Below are positions 25,383-34,800 of a DNA stretch of 37,861 nucleotides, in pieces. Numbering within the stretch: position 1 is the first letter of the stretch; each line of letters starts with the position of its first letter. Both the position numbers and the translations under genes were made by a program. The notes beneath the pieces are model-generated. The model did no database searches, was not told the origin of the DNA, and saw nothing but the letters and a program-made list of their open reading frames with translations. This DNA comes from Verrucomicrobiales bacterium. Its GTDB lineage: Bacteria; Verrucomicrobiota; Verrucomicrobiia; Limisphaerales; JAQGOV01. The stretch spans positions 1 to 37,861 of the forward strand of contig JAQGOV010000461.1 in assembly GCA_028293425.1 (NCBI GenBank). Reading direction: 5' to 3'.

Positions 25383-25946
25383 TTAAAACACGAGCAACGA
25401 GCAGGAAGCTTGCTCCTTTTCGGCCTCCATGCAAGTGCGGAGATACTCCACGATCTGATCACTTAAGGTCTGACAGCGCCCATTCCACTTTTTTACGCCA
25501 AGCAGATGCTTCACGCACTTTCGCAAACCAAGGAATCGAAGAATTTGGGGGGAACGGCCCAGGCCGTCCCGAACTTCGTCCCGCAGGAGAGAAAAAAAGA
25601 GGAGTTCGTAGCCGATGCCGGATTGTGAAGCAATCTCCCGCAGGTCCCTGGTAAGAACCCCGGGATCTTTGGATGCTGACTTGGCCTTGGCGGATTTAAT
25701 ATCATAGCCAAGCTTTCGGAGCGTTTCCTCCAAAGCCGTGGAGAACTCACCGATGGTGATGCTGGTACGGCCGAGTTCTTCCTTGAAATAATGCAAGACG
25801 GCTTCGGCAGCGTTTTTGACGACCTCCTCATCCAACATGCCAAGGGCCTCGCCAATAACGTCCACTGCGAATTCCTTGGCCGAACCCGGGACACCTTCCC
25901 CGTTGGCTTTTTTAAATACCAGGCAATCTTGCCGTAAGAGTATCAT
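25383..25946 (-). CDS. Unknown protein translationally coupled to nrdR (187 aa)
   Basis: The ATG lies inside nrdR (35-base overlap) with GGAG seven bases upstream, so coupling is likely. Residues ~8-85 (FKKANGEGV start, then a helical run ending EFSTALEETLRKLGY) are loosely reminiscent of an ATP-cone, the same kind of domain found in NrdR; this is a pattern impression, not a proven match. The rest is helical and basic (LLFFSLLRDEVRDGLG, LGLRKCVKHLLGVKK), with no signal peptide or membrane span. The fixed position between nrdR and hinT suggests nucleotide-related work. Confidence 0.7.
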   Translation of the reverse strand: MILLRQDCLVFKKANGEGVPGSAKEFAVDVIGEALGMLDEEVVKNAAEAVLHYFKEELGRTSITIGEFSTALEETLRKLGYDIKSAKAKSASKDPGVLTRDLREIASQSGIGYELLFFSLLRDEVRDGLGRSPQILRFLGLRKCVKHLLGVKKWNGRCQTLSDQIVEYLRTCMEAEKEQASCSLLVF

Positions 25947-26397
25947 GTGGTTTCTCCAGTTTCTTCACTTCGTGAACGAAGTCAGTGGCTTCTTCAAAGC
26001 GGCGGTAAACGCTCGCATAGCGAACGTAAGCTACGGGGTCCAGCCCACGCAGCCCGGACATTACCCGTTCCCCAATGTCCTTGCAGCTAACCTCCCGGTC
26101 GTAATTGCTGGAAAGCTCATCCACAATGTGTTCCACCACAATATCGATTTCCTCCTGGGTAACCGGCCGCTTTTGACAGGCCTTTTCGATCCCGGAGCGG
26201 AGCTTTTCCTGGGAGAACTCTTCCGTCCTGCCATCCCTTTTCATGACCATCAACCGAGGACGCTCTACTTGTTCGTAGGTGGTGAAGCGATGGGAGCAAG
26301 TCAGGCATTCGCGCCGACGACGGATAGTTGCCCCCTCGCGCGAGGCGCGGGAATCAATCACCTTGTCGTCAAGGCAACCGCATTTGGGACATCGCAT
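25912..26397 (-). CDS. nrdR: Transcriptional repressor NrdR
   Basis: NrdR senses ATP/dATP and represses ribonucleotide reductase genes. The zinc ribbon has Cys3, Cys6, Cys31 and Cys34 (MRCPKCGC, CLTCSHRFTTYE); the ATP-cone follows (LMVMKRDGRTEEFSQEKLRS). At 161 residues it is normal length, and the RYASVYRRFEEATDF end is typical. No nrd genes are in the window. A strong dyad covers the 40 bases before the ATG and may control translation or transcription (see 26404-26439). Its 3' end contains the start of the next gene. Confidence 0.96.
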   Translation of the reverse strand: MRCPKCGCLDDKVIDSRASREGATIRRRRECLTCSHRFTTYEQVERPRLMVMKRDGRTEEFSQEKLRSGIEKACQKRPVTQEEIDIVVEHIVDELSSNYDREVSCKDIGERVMSGLRGLDPVAYVRYASVYRRFEEATDFVHEVKKLEKPHDTLTARLPGI

Positions 26398-26403
26398 AAA
26401 AAC

Positions 26404-26439
26404 ACCTAGAATACTGCTAAATGTGGCAGCAGTTTAGGT
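26404..26439 (-). promoter_or_regulatory. Nested dyad in the nrdR leader
   Basis: ACCTA-gaat-ACTGCT-N9-AGCAGT-t-TAGGT forms two nested inverted repeats (5 and 6 bp) ending six bases from the nrdR start codon. On the mRNA the distal arm holds UAGGU, the only SD-like stretch at the start, so folding would hide it. It could equally be a repressor site. No canonical NrdR box was recognised. Confidence 0.4.
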
Positions 26440-26534
26440 AGCATACCATACATTGGGGCGTCAAGGGAAATGGAAGGAACGGTGTATACCGGTTTTGGCG
26501 TCGCTGACCTCGCGGTTCCAGACACATTGCGGGG

Positions 26535-27524
26535 CTAGCGACTGGCCAGTTTTTTAGCCAGCCGCAAAGCGGAAATCATGCTGGAAGGGCTGGCAACTCC
26601 TTTACCGGCAATGTCGTAAGCAGTTCCGTGATCCGGTGACGTACGGATAAAGGGCAGGCCAAGAGTCCAATTCACGCCAGTTTCAAAACCGATCATTTTC
26701 AATGGAGCCAAGCCTTGGTCGTGATACATGGCCACGATAGCATCGTAATCACCCCGGAAAGCATAATGGAAAAGCGTATCCGCTGCCATAGGCCCGGCAA
26801 TATCAGCACCGGTTCTGCGCCGAGCCTCCCCAACCGCTGGAATGATCACGGTTTGCTCCTCTGTTCCAATTTTTCCGCCTTCGCCGGCGTGGGGGTTCAA
26901 TCCGCAAACCCCAACTCGCGTTCTTGGCAAACCTAAAAGCTGGCAGGCTTCTACCGCACGTTCGATGGCCAGGATAATTTTATCAGCAGTTAAACTGTCA
27001 GCCACGGCCCGGATGGGAACGTGCGTGGTCGCCAAAGCCACGCGCAACCAGCGATTCTGCTCATCCGCTCCCAGCAACATCATAACCGTGCGGTCGGTTC
27101 CCGCGATGCCGGAGAGGAATTCGGTTTGGCCAACAAATGTGGAATGTCCCGCGCGGATGATTGCTTCCTTGTTCACTGGAGCAGTGACCAGTGCGTCAGT
27201 GTCACCGCTCAGGCAGAGGCGAGCCCCTTCCCGAAGCCACTCTACCACTGACCGGGCAGCCTCTGGGGCGCCGGCACTAAGACCATCGGGAAGAACCGGG
27301 GAAGGAGAATGGACAAAGACCCTGCCAGAGCTGGCGAACGATTCAAAGGGCTCCAGTGGAATGCGGAGGTCCAACCGCCGATTGGCTTGGTCCAAGTACA
27401 CGTCATCACCAATCAGAAGATAGCGGGTGGAATCAACAGGAAGTTCCGAGGCAAGCGCTTTGAGTGTTACCTCCGGGCCAATCCCGGTAACGTCACCAAT
27501 CGAAATAGCTATCCATCCGGTCAT
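26535..27524 (-). CDS. pdxA: 4-hydroxythreonine-4-phosphate dehydrogenase PdxA
   Basis: PdxA oxidises 4-phosphohydroxy-L-threonine in the DXP-dependent pyridoxal phosphate pathway. The 329-residue product has ISIGDVTGIGPEV at the N-terminus, the metal/substrate His residues in GHSTFVGQTEF, NPHAGEGG and YHDQGLAPLK, and the closing FIRTSPDHGTAYDIAGKG. It lies 24 bases after surA on the same strand, the same surA-pdxA order as in E. coli. A 137-base gap separates it from nrdR. ATG 27524 is standard. Confidence 0.96.
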   Translation of the reverse strand: MTGWIAISIGDVTGIGPEVTLKALASELPVDSTRYLLIGDDVYLDQANRRLDLRIPLEPFESFASSGRVFVHSPSPVLPDGLSAGAPEAARSVVEWLREGARLCLSGDTDALVTAPVNKEAIIRAGHSTFVGQTEFLSGIAGTDRTVMMLLGADEQNRWLRVALATTHVPIRAVADSLTADKIILAIERAVEACQLLGLPRTRVGVCGLNPHAGEGGKIGTEEQTVIIPAVGEARRRTGADIAGPMAADTLFHYAFRGDYDAIVAMYHDQGLAPLKMIGFETGVNWTLGLPFIRTSPDHGTAYDIAGKGVASPSSMISALRLAKKLASR

Positions 27525-27548
27525 GCCTGCCGCAGCTAGGGGACGATT

Positions 27549-28649
27549 TTAGAGATAACGGAGGTACGCCTTCGAGCGCAAACGGGTGATCCAGTTGTGG
27601 TGCAGGCGTGCCCGCTCTTGAGCTACAAGCGTGCCCTCAATTTCCTCGCGTACTTCGGAAATTCCCTTAACGCGTGCCACCTGCTTATTCTCGACCAGCA
27701 TGAGGTAAAATTCCTGAGGAGCCGGGAGATTCGGGGGCGCGTCTTGACCGGCATATTTCTTTTCTTCTACAAAGACGTCCTTTTCCGTATATTTCCGCGA
27801 GGTTGTGAGGATACCATTTTTGTCGTACTGATAGGTCCAGTAAAAACCTTCCTGCCGAGCTACGGCGAGCACGGGGCTGCGCTGGCCAGCATTTAAGGAA
27901 AACGCTACATCGGAAAGCCCCTTGTTGAGTTTGTTACGCTCGACCCAGCCCCAATCACCACCTTCCTGGCGCTGTGAGCCGGTCGAATAAACGGAAGCCA
28001 TCTCGGCAAAAGATGCGCCCTGCTCGACTTTTGCCTGGATTTCCTGTGCGAGCCGCCGGACTTCCTCCACGGACTCAACGGTGGACCGGTTCAGCACAAT
28101 CATGCGCAGCTTCACTTGTTCGCCCATCTTGAAATTGGGGAGATTCGTTGCGTAAAAGCGCTCGATCTTTTGCGGTGAAATAAGAATGGCGGAGGAAACA
28201 TTCTTTTGCCGCATATATTTGATGACGATGTCATCGTGGGTCCGCTTGCGGTAAGTTTCAAAAGTGACTCCCTGCGCCTGAAGCGTCTTAGTCAGGGTAA
28301 CACGATCCCCGAATTTTTTTCGGATATGGTCTTTGATCTCATCGTCGATATAGCTGTCCGGGAGCACACCCCCCGCAGCTTTAAAATCGTCCAGAATCAA
28401 CTGATTCTCGAGCAACTGCTCTAATCCGTCCGAAAACGTTTCCCGCTGTTTCTGGTCGAGCACGGCAGGATTATTTCCATAGGTTCGATAGAGTACGTCC
28501 ACCATCTGAGAGGTGAAATCCTGGACGTCACGAAAGGTGATAATGGAGCCGTTAACAATCGCCGCGATAAAGTTGCGGTTTTCCGTCGCAGCGCGACAAA
28601 CCAGGGCAGCGGAGACCAGCAAAAGGAAAATTAAGCAAAACCGTTTCAT
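27549..28649 (-). CDS. SurA-like periplasmic peptidyl-prolyl isomerase/chaperone
   Basis: The 366-residue secreted protein has a signal peptide (MKRFCLIFLLLVSAALVCRA), a SurA-type N-terminal chaperone region (FIAAIVNGSIITFRDVQDF, LENQLILDDFKAAGG), and a parvulin domain starting at KMGEQVKLRMIVL and running through ASFAEMASVYSTGSQRQEGG DWGWVERN. The end of the parvulin fold is interrupted by ~50 residues (YDKNGILTTSRKY to QDAPPNLPAP) and the usual GYH(I/L)IKV strand is altered, so isomerase activity may be weak. Likely role: outer-membrane protein biogenesis. The track begins at TTG 28652; the adjacent ATG 28649 is better. pdxA follows in the same unit. Confidence 0.85.
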   Translation of the reverse strand: MKRFCLIFLLLVSAALVCRAATENRNFIAAIVNGSIITFRDVQDFTSQMVDVLYRTYGNNPAVLDQKQRETFSDGLEQLLENQLILDDFKAAGGVLPDSYIDDEIKDHIRKKFGDRVTLTKTLQAQGVTFETYRKRTHDDIVIKYMRQKNVSSAILISPQKIERFYATNLPNFKMGEQVKLRMIVLNRSTVESVEEVRRLAQEIQAKVEQGASFAEMASVYSTGSQRQEGGDWGWVERNKLNKGLSDVAFSLNAGQRSPVLAVARQEGFYWTYQYDKNGILTTSRKYTEKDVFVEEKKYAGQDAPPNLPAPQEFYLMLVENKQVARVKGISEVREEIEGTLVAQERARLHHNWITRLRSKAYLRYL

Positions 28650-28705
28650 CAACGTTCACGAATGCTAGGGCAGAGGGATGCGACGGTCAAGGGAATGAGC
28701 GGACG

Positions 28706-29182
28706 TCACTGTTCAAAGGCGAAAAGATCCACCATGGGAATCCGGAGTTTCGGCAAAAGCTTTTCTGTAAGAAAATCGCGACTTGCCAGTATTTCCCGTA
28801 AAGAGAGGCCATATTGGGAACCGTGGTAAACCTCCACATTGCCATACCTTGGATCAACCATCCAAAGGCGGGGCATGCGCAGGTCCTCGTAAAGTGACTT
28901 TTTCATGACGGTATCGGCAGAGTGGTCTACATTGTCCACCACCTCGGCAATGAGCCATGGTTTGCCAGTGGCAGTGGTCACCAAAGTGAGATCCGGACGA
29001 ACGAGTGTGCCGGGAGCCAGTTGCACGACCGTGCGAGCCGGAAGCAAACGGGAAGTTGATTGTGGACCAACAATTTGGGCCACGACCTGATGTAGACGTT
29101 CGCAGACGACCTCATGGCGCAGGCCGGGAGGCCGGCGCAAGACAGTTTCTCCAGCTACGATTTCCTCATAGGGATCACTCAT
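28706..29182 (-). CDS. Uma2-family PD-(D/E)XK nuclease-like protein (DUF820)
   Basis: The 158-residue protein carries the Uma2/DUF820 pattern: LVRPDLTLVTT (catalytic Asp), PWLIAEVVDN (Glu), then KKSLYEDLRMPRLWMVDPR, with the nuclease-fold Lys. The core residues look intact. Uma2 proteins are abundant in Cyanobacteria and PVC bacteria; their role is unsettled. The gene overlaps the uvrA stop by four bases (ATGA), giving tight coupling to two UvrA genes. This pairing suggests, but does not prove, work on damaged DNA. Confidence 0.88.
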   Translation of the reverse strand: MSDPYEEIVAGETVLRRPPGLRHEVVCERLHQVVAQIVGPQSTSRLLPARTVVQLAPGTLVRPDLTLVTTATGKPWLIAEVVDNVDHSADTVMKKSLYEDLRMPRLWMVDPRYGNVEVYHGSQYGLSLREILASRDFLTEKLLPKLRIPMVDLFAFEQ

Positions 29183-31863
29183 GAACCGGCCAGAACACTA
29201 CGCAGAAACCGGCCGGTGTGCGAGTGTTTGTTCCGGGCAACAATTTCAGGGGTGCCTTGAGCTACAAGCTGACCGCCGCCGTCGCCGCCTTCCGGTCCCA
29301 AATCAATGACCCAGTCAGCTTCCGCAATAAGGTCAAGGTTATGCTCAATCACCACCACGGAATGGCCGGCATCCACGAGACGTTGAATGATTTCCACCAG
29401 GCGCTTGACGTCCGCCATATGCAAGCCAATGGTTGGCTCTTCCAAAATGAAAAGATTCCGCTTTTCTTTGGAATCAAAAAGGGTCATCTGGGGCTTCAAC
29501 CCGGAAAGCAGGTGGGTGACTAGTTTGACACGCTGCGCTTCACCGCCGCTCAACGTTGGGCTGGTTTGGCCGAGACGCAGGTAAGCCAGGCCGGTATCGT
29601 TGAGCGCTTCCAAGGGCCGCTTGATCTTGGGATAACTCCCAAAGAAGGCCATTGCTTCCTCCACGCTCAAATCGAGCACGTGGGCAATGTTCTTGCCACT
29701 GTATTCAACATCCAGGGTTTCGCGATTGAACCGCGTGCCCAGGCAAGTCTCGCATCGCACGTAAGCCGGAGGCAGGAAGTTCATTTCCAATTTAATGTTC
29801 CCCGCACCTTCGCATTCTGGGCAACGTCCCTGGACGCTGTTAAAGGAAAAGCGGCTGGGTGAATACCCGCGCAAGCGAGCCTCAGGGGTTTGGGCGAACA
29901 GTTGCCGGATATCATCAAACAAGCCCACGTAGGTTGCCGGAGTAGAACGAGGCGTCCTGCCGATGGGAGATTGATCGACTTCGTAAACCGATTGAATGGA
30001 TTCAAACCCTTTAAGGGTGCCAGAATCAGGAGGAGCTGATTTGTCCTTTTTCAAAGCACCCTGGACGGTTGGGAGGAGGCATTCTCGAACAAGGGTGCTT
30101 TTGCCCGAGCCACTAACCCCGGTAACAACCACAAACCGGTTCAAGGGAAACCGAATATTGACCTTCTTGAGGTTATTTATCCTGGCACCGGTCAACGAAA
30201 GGATGCCGTGTCCCTTGCCGGGCCTGTCCACGTTGACCGGCCGCCGCTCTCCACGGGCGGGATATGATTTATGAGAGCGCAGACACTGGCCAGTGATGGA
30301 GTTTTCGTTCTCCATCAGTTCCTTGAGAGTTCCGACTGCCACGACCTGGCCGCCACGAACGCCGGCCCCGGGTCCCAAATCAATGATGTAATCGGCATGA
30401 CGCATCGTTTCCTCGTCATGTTCAACCACCAGCAAGGAATTTCCGCGGGCTTGAAGGGCGTGCAAAGCGCGGAGCAGGTGTTCGTTGTCCCGTGCGTGCA
30501 AACCGATCGTCGGTTCATCCAGAACGTAAAGCACCCCACTGAGATTGGAGCCGAGTTGAGCTGCCAAGCGGATCCGTTGAGCCTCACCGCCGGACAGGGT
30601 TGTGTCACCGCGCCCGAGTTGCAGATAACCAAGACCTACTTCGTTCAGGAACTTCAGGCGCTCACGGATTTCCGGCAGAATATCCCGCGCAATCAACGCC
30701 TCGCGTCCTTTGATCTTCAGGTCTGAAAAAATTCCGGATGCTTCCTCGACTGAAAGGCCTGAAAAGGTATCGATGGTGGGCTGAACTTTGATTTTTCCTT
30801 TGGCAAAGGGCCAGACGTAGCCCGCAAAATCCAATCGGACAGCCCGGGCGATGGAATTCAATCTTGCCCCGTGACATTCCGGGCAGGCTTCTCGCTTGCC
30901 CTCCTGCCAATCGAACCAGGACTCCTCGATGACATCCGCCCGCGCACCGCGTTCTACCTCGGGCAGATAGAAGAGTTCACCAAAGCCACGGCAGGTTCCG
31001 CACCAGCCCTGGGAAGAATTGTAACTGAAAAACTTGGGATCGAGCGGCTGAAAAGAACGTCCGCACTTGGGACAAGAGCGTTCGGTCGAGTGAATGGTGA
31101 CTTGCCCCCGGTTATCCAAGGCGAAGAGTGTTCCCCGCCCTAGCTTCAGTGTTTCATCAACAAGCTGTTGAGGACTTTGTTCGGCTTTGCGGGAGCGCCT
31201 CGCCTTACTTTCGATAACGCCAACCACGATTTCAACATCGTGTTCACGGAAACGGTCCAGGCGAAAGGGGTCGCTGGTTGCATACATTTTGCCATCTGCT
31301 CGAACCTCCGCGTAACCGTGCTTAGCCGCCCATTCCGCCACATCCGTATGAAAACCTTTGCGATTCTTGACCACGGGCGCCAGCAGCACCAGGTCGCCGC
31401 GTTTCTTTAGCTCCATCTGCAGCCGTCGGCCGAGTTCATCGCGGGTTTGGGCTTCAACTGGGATCTGGCAGTCGGGACAATAGGTCGTGCCAAGCCTGGC
31501 AAAGAGGAGACGAAGGAAGTGATAAACCTCCGTCACAGTAGCCACCGTGCTTTTGCCTCCACCGCGGGTCGTGCGCTGTTCGATGCTGACGGTCGGGGGA
31601 ATGCCGGTGATCAGGTCTACGTCCGGCCGGGAAAGCTGTTCCACGAACTGGCGGGCGTAAGTGTTCATGGAATCGAGGAAGCGCCGCTGCCCTTCCGCAA
31701 AAATCAGGTCAAATGCCAGGGTGCTTTTGCCAGAGCCGCTCACCCCGGTGACGACCACAAACTTGTCTCGCGGAATTCGCAGGTTCAGGTTTTTGAGGTT
31801 GTGCTCGCGGGCGCCATAAATGGCGATATCACCGTCGAATTCTGTTTCAATGCCACTGATCAC
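29179..31863 (-). CDS. uvrA: UvrA excinuclease ATPase (first paralogue)
   Basis: The damage-sensing ABC ATPase of nucleotide excision repair. The 894-residue protein has two ABC halves: Walker [17 protein letters not shown] and [16 protein letters not shown], signatures [13 protein letters not shown] and [13 protein letters not shown], and Walker [13 protein letters not shown] and [13 protein letters not shown] UvrB-binding region is present ([21 protein letters not shown]). Zinc modules are CPKC...CGTC and CPEC...CETC. In place of the usual HNPRSTVGT it has [18 protein letters not shown], so it may not be the main UvrA. The track starts at 31953 inside the other uvrA. I chose GTG 31863, with GGAG eight bases upstream; GTG 31881 is an alternative. 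Confidence 0.93.
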   Translation of the reverse strand: MISGIETEFDGDIAIYGAREHNLKNLNLRIPRDKFVVVTGVSGSGKSTLAFDLIFAEGQRRFLDSMNTYARQFVEQLSRPDVDLITGIPPTVSIEQRTTRGGGKSTVATVTEVYHFLRLLFARLGTTYCPDCQIPVEAQTRDELGRRLQMELKKRGDLVLLAPVVKNRKGFHTDVAEWAAKHGYAEVRADGKMYATSDPFRLDRFREHDVEIVVGVIESKARRSRKAEQSPQQLVDETLKLGRGTLFALDNRGQVTIHSTERSCPKCGRSFQPLDPKFFSYNSSQGWCGTCRGFGELFYLPEVERGARADVIEESWFDWQEGKREACPECHGARLNSIARAVRLDFAGYVWPFAKGKIKVQPTIDTFSGLSVEEASGIFSDLKIKGREALIARDILPEIRERLKFLNEVGLGYLQLGRGDTTLSGGEAQRIRLAAQLGSNLSGVLYVLDEPTIGLHARDNEHLLRALHALQARGNSLLVVEHDEETMRHADYIIDLGPGAGVRGGQVVAVGTLKELMENENSITGQCLRSHKSYPARGERRPVNVDRPGKGHGILSLTGARINNLKKVNIRFPLNRFVVVTGVSGSGKSTLVRECLLPTVQGALKKDKSAPPDSGTLKGFESIQSVYEVDQSPIGRTPRSTPATYVGLFDDIRQLFAQTPEARLRGYSPSRFSFNSVQGRCPECEGAGNIKLEMNFLPPAYVRCETCLGTRFNRETLDVEYSGKNIAHVLDLSVEEAMAFFGSYPKIKRPLEALNDTGLAYLRLGQTSPTLSGGEAQRVKLVTHLLSGLKPQMTLFDSKEKRNLFILEEPTIGLHMADVKRLVEIIQRLVDAGHSVVVIEHNLDLIAEADWVIDLGPEGGDGGGQLVAQGTPEIVARNKHSHTGRFLRSVLAGS

Positions 31864-31877
31864 GTCGATTGCTCCAA

Positions 31878-34800
31878 TCACTTTGTATGGCTCGCCGCGA
31901 GCCGTTTGCCGAAAGCCTGCTGCAAAGCCTGCCCGGTATGGCTTTCTTCGCATTCGGCAACCGCTTCAGGCGGTCCCTGCACCACGATATCTCCACCGCG
32001 CTCGCCCGCTTCCGGCCCCAAATCGATGACCCAGTCCCCGGACCGAATCACATCGAGGTTGTGCTCCACTACGAGCAGCGAGTGGCCTGAATCGACGAGG
32101 CGATGAAATGCTTTCAGCAGAATGCGGACATCCTCGAAGTGCAGCCCCGTAGTGGGTTCATCAAAGACAAACAAGGTAGGCTTAGCTTGCTCGGCCTCGG
32201 CTTTGGCGAATTCCGCCAGGTAGCTTACCAATTTTAACCGCTGGCTCTCACCGCCGGAAAGTGTGTTGATGGGCTGTCCAAGCCGCAGGTACCCGAGGCC
32301 GACCTCCTGCAGCAGCTTGAGACTTTGCAAAGCGCGCCGTCCACACGGAAGATGGAAAAAGGAGAGGAGCCCTTCGATGGCTTCGTTTACCGTAGCATCC
32401 AGAAGATCGGCAATGCTCCACTCACGAACGGACGTGCCGGAGAGCTTTTTCCGGCTTTTGGAGCCATTGGCAGCGGTTGTCCCTGCGACGATCTTTACTT
32501 CCAAAATATGCGGCCGATATCGGCGACCGTTGCAATCGGGGCATCGGATAAAAACGTCGCTCAGGAATTGCATTTCAATTTTCTCGAAACCCGCCCCCCG
32601 GCAACGCTCACATTGCCCCTGGGTGGAATTAAAACTGAATGCGCTCGCGCTCAACCCAAGCTGGCGAGCCAACTCGGTTTGAGCAAACAACTCGCGAACA
32701 TCATCAAAAGCGCCGATGTAGACCACCGGATTCGAACGCGGCGTCTTCCCCAAAGGAGATTGATCCACCAGCACGATTCGACCGAGCTTCTCGCAACCAG
32801 CGATACTGGCGGTTCCGGCCTCGGCTTCCTCCTCCTCGCTGCCACTTTCTGCTTCATCGGCGTCTGCACCGTTGCGGGCTGCTGCTTGGGATGCCTGGGT
32901 TTTCAGCTTTCCTTCGAGGCAAGGAAGAATTATTTCCCGCGCCAAAGTGGTTTTTCCAGAGCCGCTCACGCCGGTGAGGCAGACAAAGCGATTTAAAGGA
33001 ATCTGAACGGTCAGATCCTTCAGATTGTGGAGTGACGCGCCTGAGACAGTTAGCCTCGGGGTGGAATCGTCCACGGGGCGGCGTTCTGGAATTTCAATGG
33101 ATTTGGCGCCACTTAAATATTGCCCGGTCAGGGAAACGCGACATTTGGTTAATTCTTTATAGGGCCCTTGGAACACGATTTGGCCCCCAGCCTCACCTTG
33201 CCCAGGACCGATATCCACAATTTGGTCAGCCGCGCGCATGACGCTCGCTTCGTGCTCTACCACGACCACCGTATTTCCATGGTCTCGGAGGTTTTCCAAA
33301 ATGCGAACGAGCCTGGCTGTGTCGCGCGGATGCAGGCCAACGCTGGGCTCATCGAGCACATATAGGGTGTTCACGAGGCGCGTGCCCAAACAAGTCGTCA
33401 AATTGACACGCTCAGTCTCACCCCCGGAAAGCGACCGCGTAGGACGATCCAAAGTCAAATAACCGAGACCAACATCCACCAGGTAACCCAAGCGGGTTCG
33501 AACTTCGCTCAAGGCGAGGCCAACTGGATCGGAAGGCTTCGAGGAGTGTTTGGTAGCCACGTGCTGAATAAATTCCAAAGCGCGTTCCACCGGGAGTTGG
33601 TAGAATTGAGCGAGGGTCATCAGATGCCCCTGGGCGTCCTTGACCTTGAACAGCAACGCATCGGGCTGAAGACGGTTACCTGCGCAAGCGGCACAAGTCG
33701 TGTACGAGCGGTACCTTGAAAGCAGCACCCGTACGTGCATTTTATAGGCCTTGGACTCGAGCCAGCGGAAATACCCCTTGATTCCGTACCAGGCGCGAGG
33801 CCACTGGTGTTCCTCATCTTTTCCATAGTCCGGTTCACCGTTGATCACCCAGTCCTGCCATTTTGGAGAAAGCTTCTCGAACGGGACATTGGTTGGAACC
33901 TCATGATGTCGGCAGGCCCGGAGAAGGTCCGCCTGGCTTTCGGCTCCCTGACCTGTTTGCCAAGGCCTTACCGCCCCGCCAGCCAAGGTTTTGGATCGGT
34001 CGGGGAGTGCCAGGTTGTAATTGATGGTGATGGTTCTGCCAAAGCCGCGGCAGGTTGGGCAGGCCCCAACTGGATGATTAAAGCTGAAGAGGGCCGATGC
34101 CGGCTCCCGGTATTGAATGTCGCAGGCAGCGCAATGAAAGTGATTCGAAAAGAAGCGAGGGTTGCCAATTTTTGCGGCGGGCTGCCCTGGTGCCGCAGTG
34201 ATCGAAAAGACGGTGATTTTGCCTTTTCCAAAGTGATAAGCTTGCTCACAGGCTTCGCAGAAGCGAGCCCGAATGTTCTCGGTTAGCTTCACTCGGTCCT
34301 GAACCACAACCAAAGATTTGGCAGAAAACTTCTGCAGGAGCTGCCCGGCTTCCTCGACCCGGACAATTTCGCTGTTTATCAGCAAACGTTGATAACCTTG
34401 GCGTGCCAGCAGCGCCAAAGACTCCTGCACACTCAGCTTTTCCGAAAGAGGCAGCTCAAATGTGATCAGCACCTCCTCGGCCGAAGGCTCAGCCTTGTAC
34501 GGGACTAATGCTTCGGCGAGAATGAGGGGCTCTTCTGCTTGAAGACCAGCCAGCCGGTTTGATGAGCCTTTCCTGAGGTTCGGGCGGCCTCGGCCATTGC
34601 CGTTTGTGTGACTGCCTCCGCCGTTTACCTGCGCTTCGATGCCTGCAGGCTTTCCGCGAAGAGAGTCCCAAACAAGGCGGGGCGAATCCTTCTGCACAAG
34701 CTCTCCGCAACCGCGGCAATAAAGCCCGGCTAAATGCGGCCAGAGAAGCTTCATGTACTCGCAGAGCTCAGTCATTGTGCCGACCGTGGAACGAGTGGTT

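Noticed and set aside
31447-32996. Plus-strand ORFs of 219 and 223 residues opposite the uvrA genes
   Set aside because: Shadow frames of the conserved uvrA genes with no domain signs.
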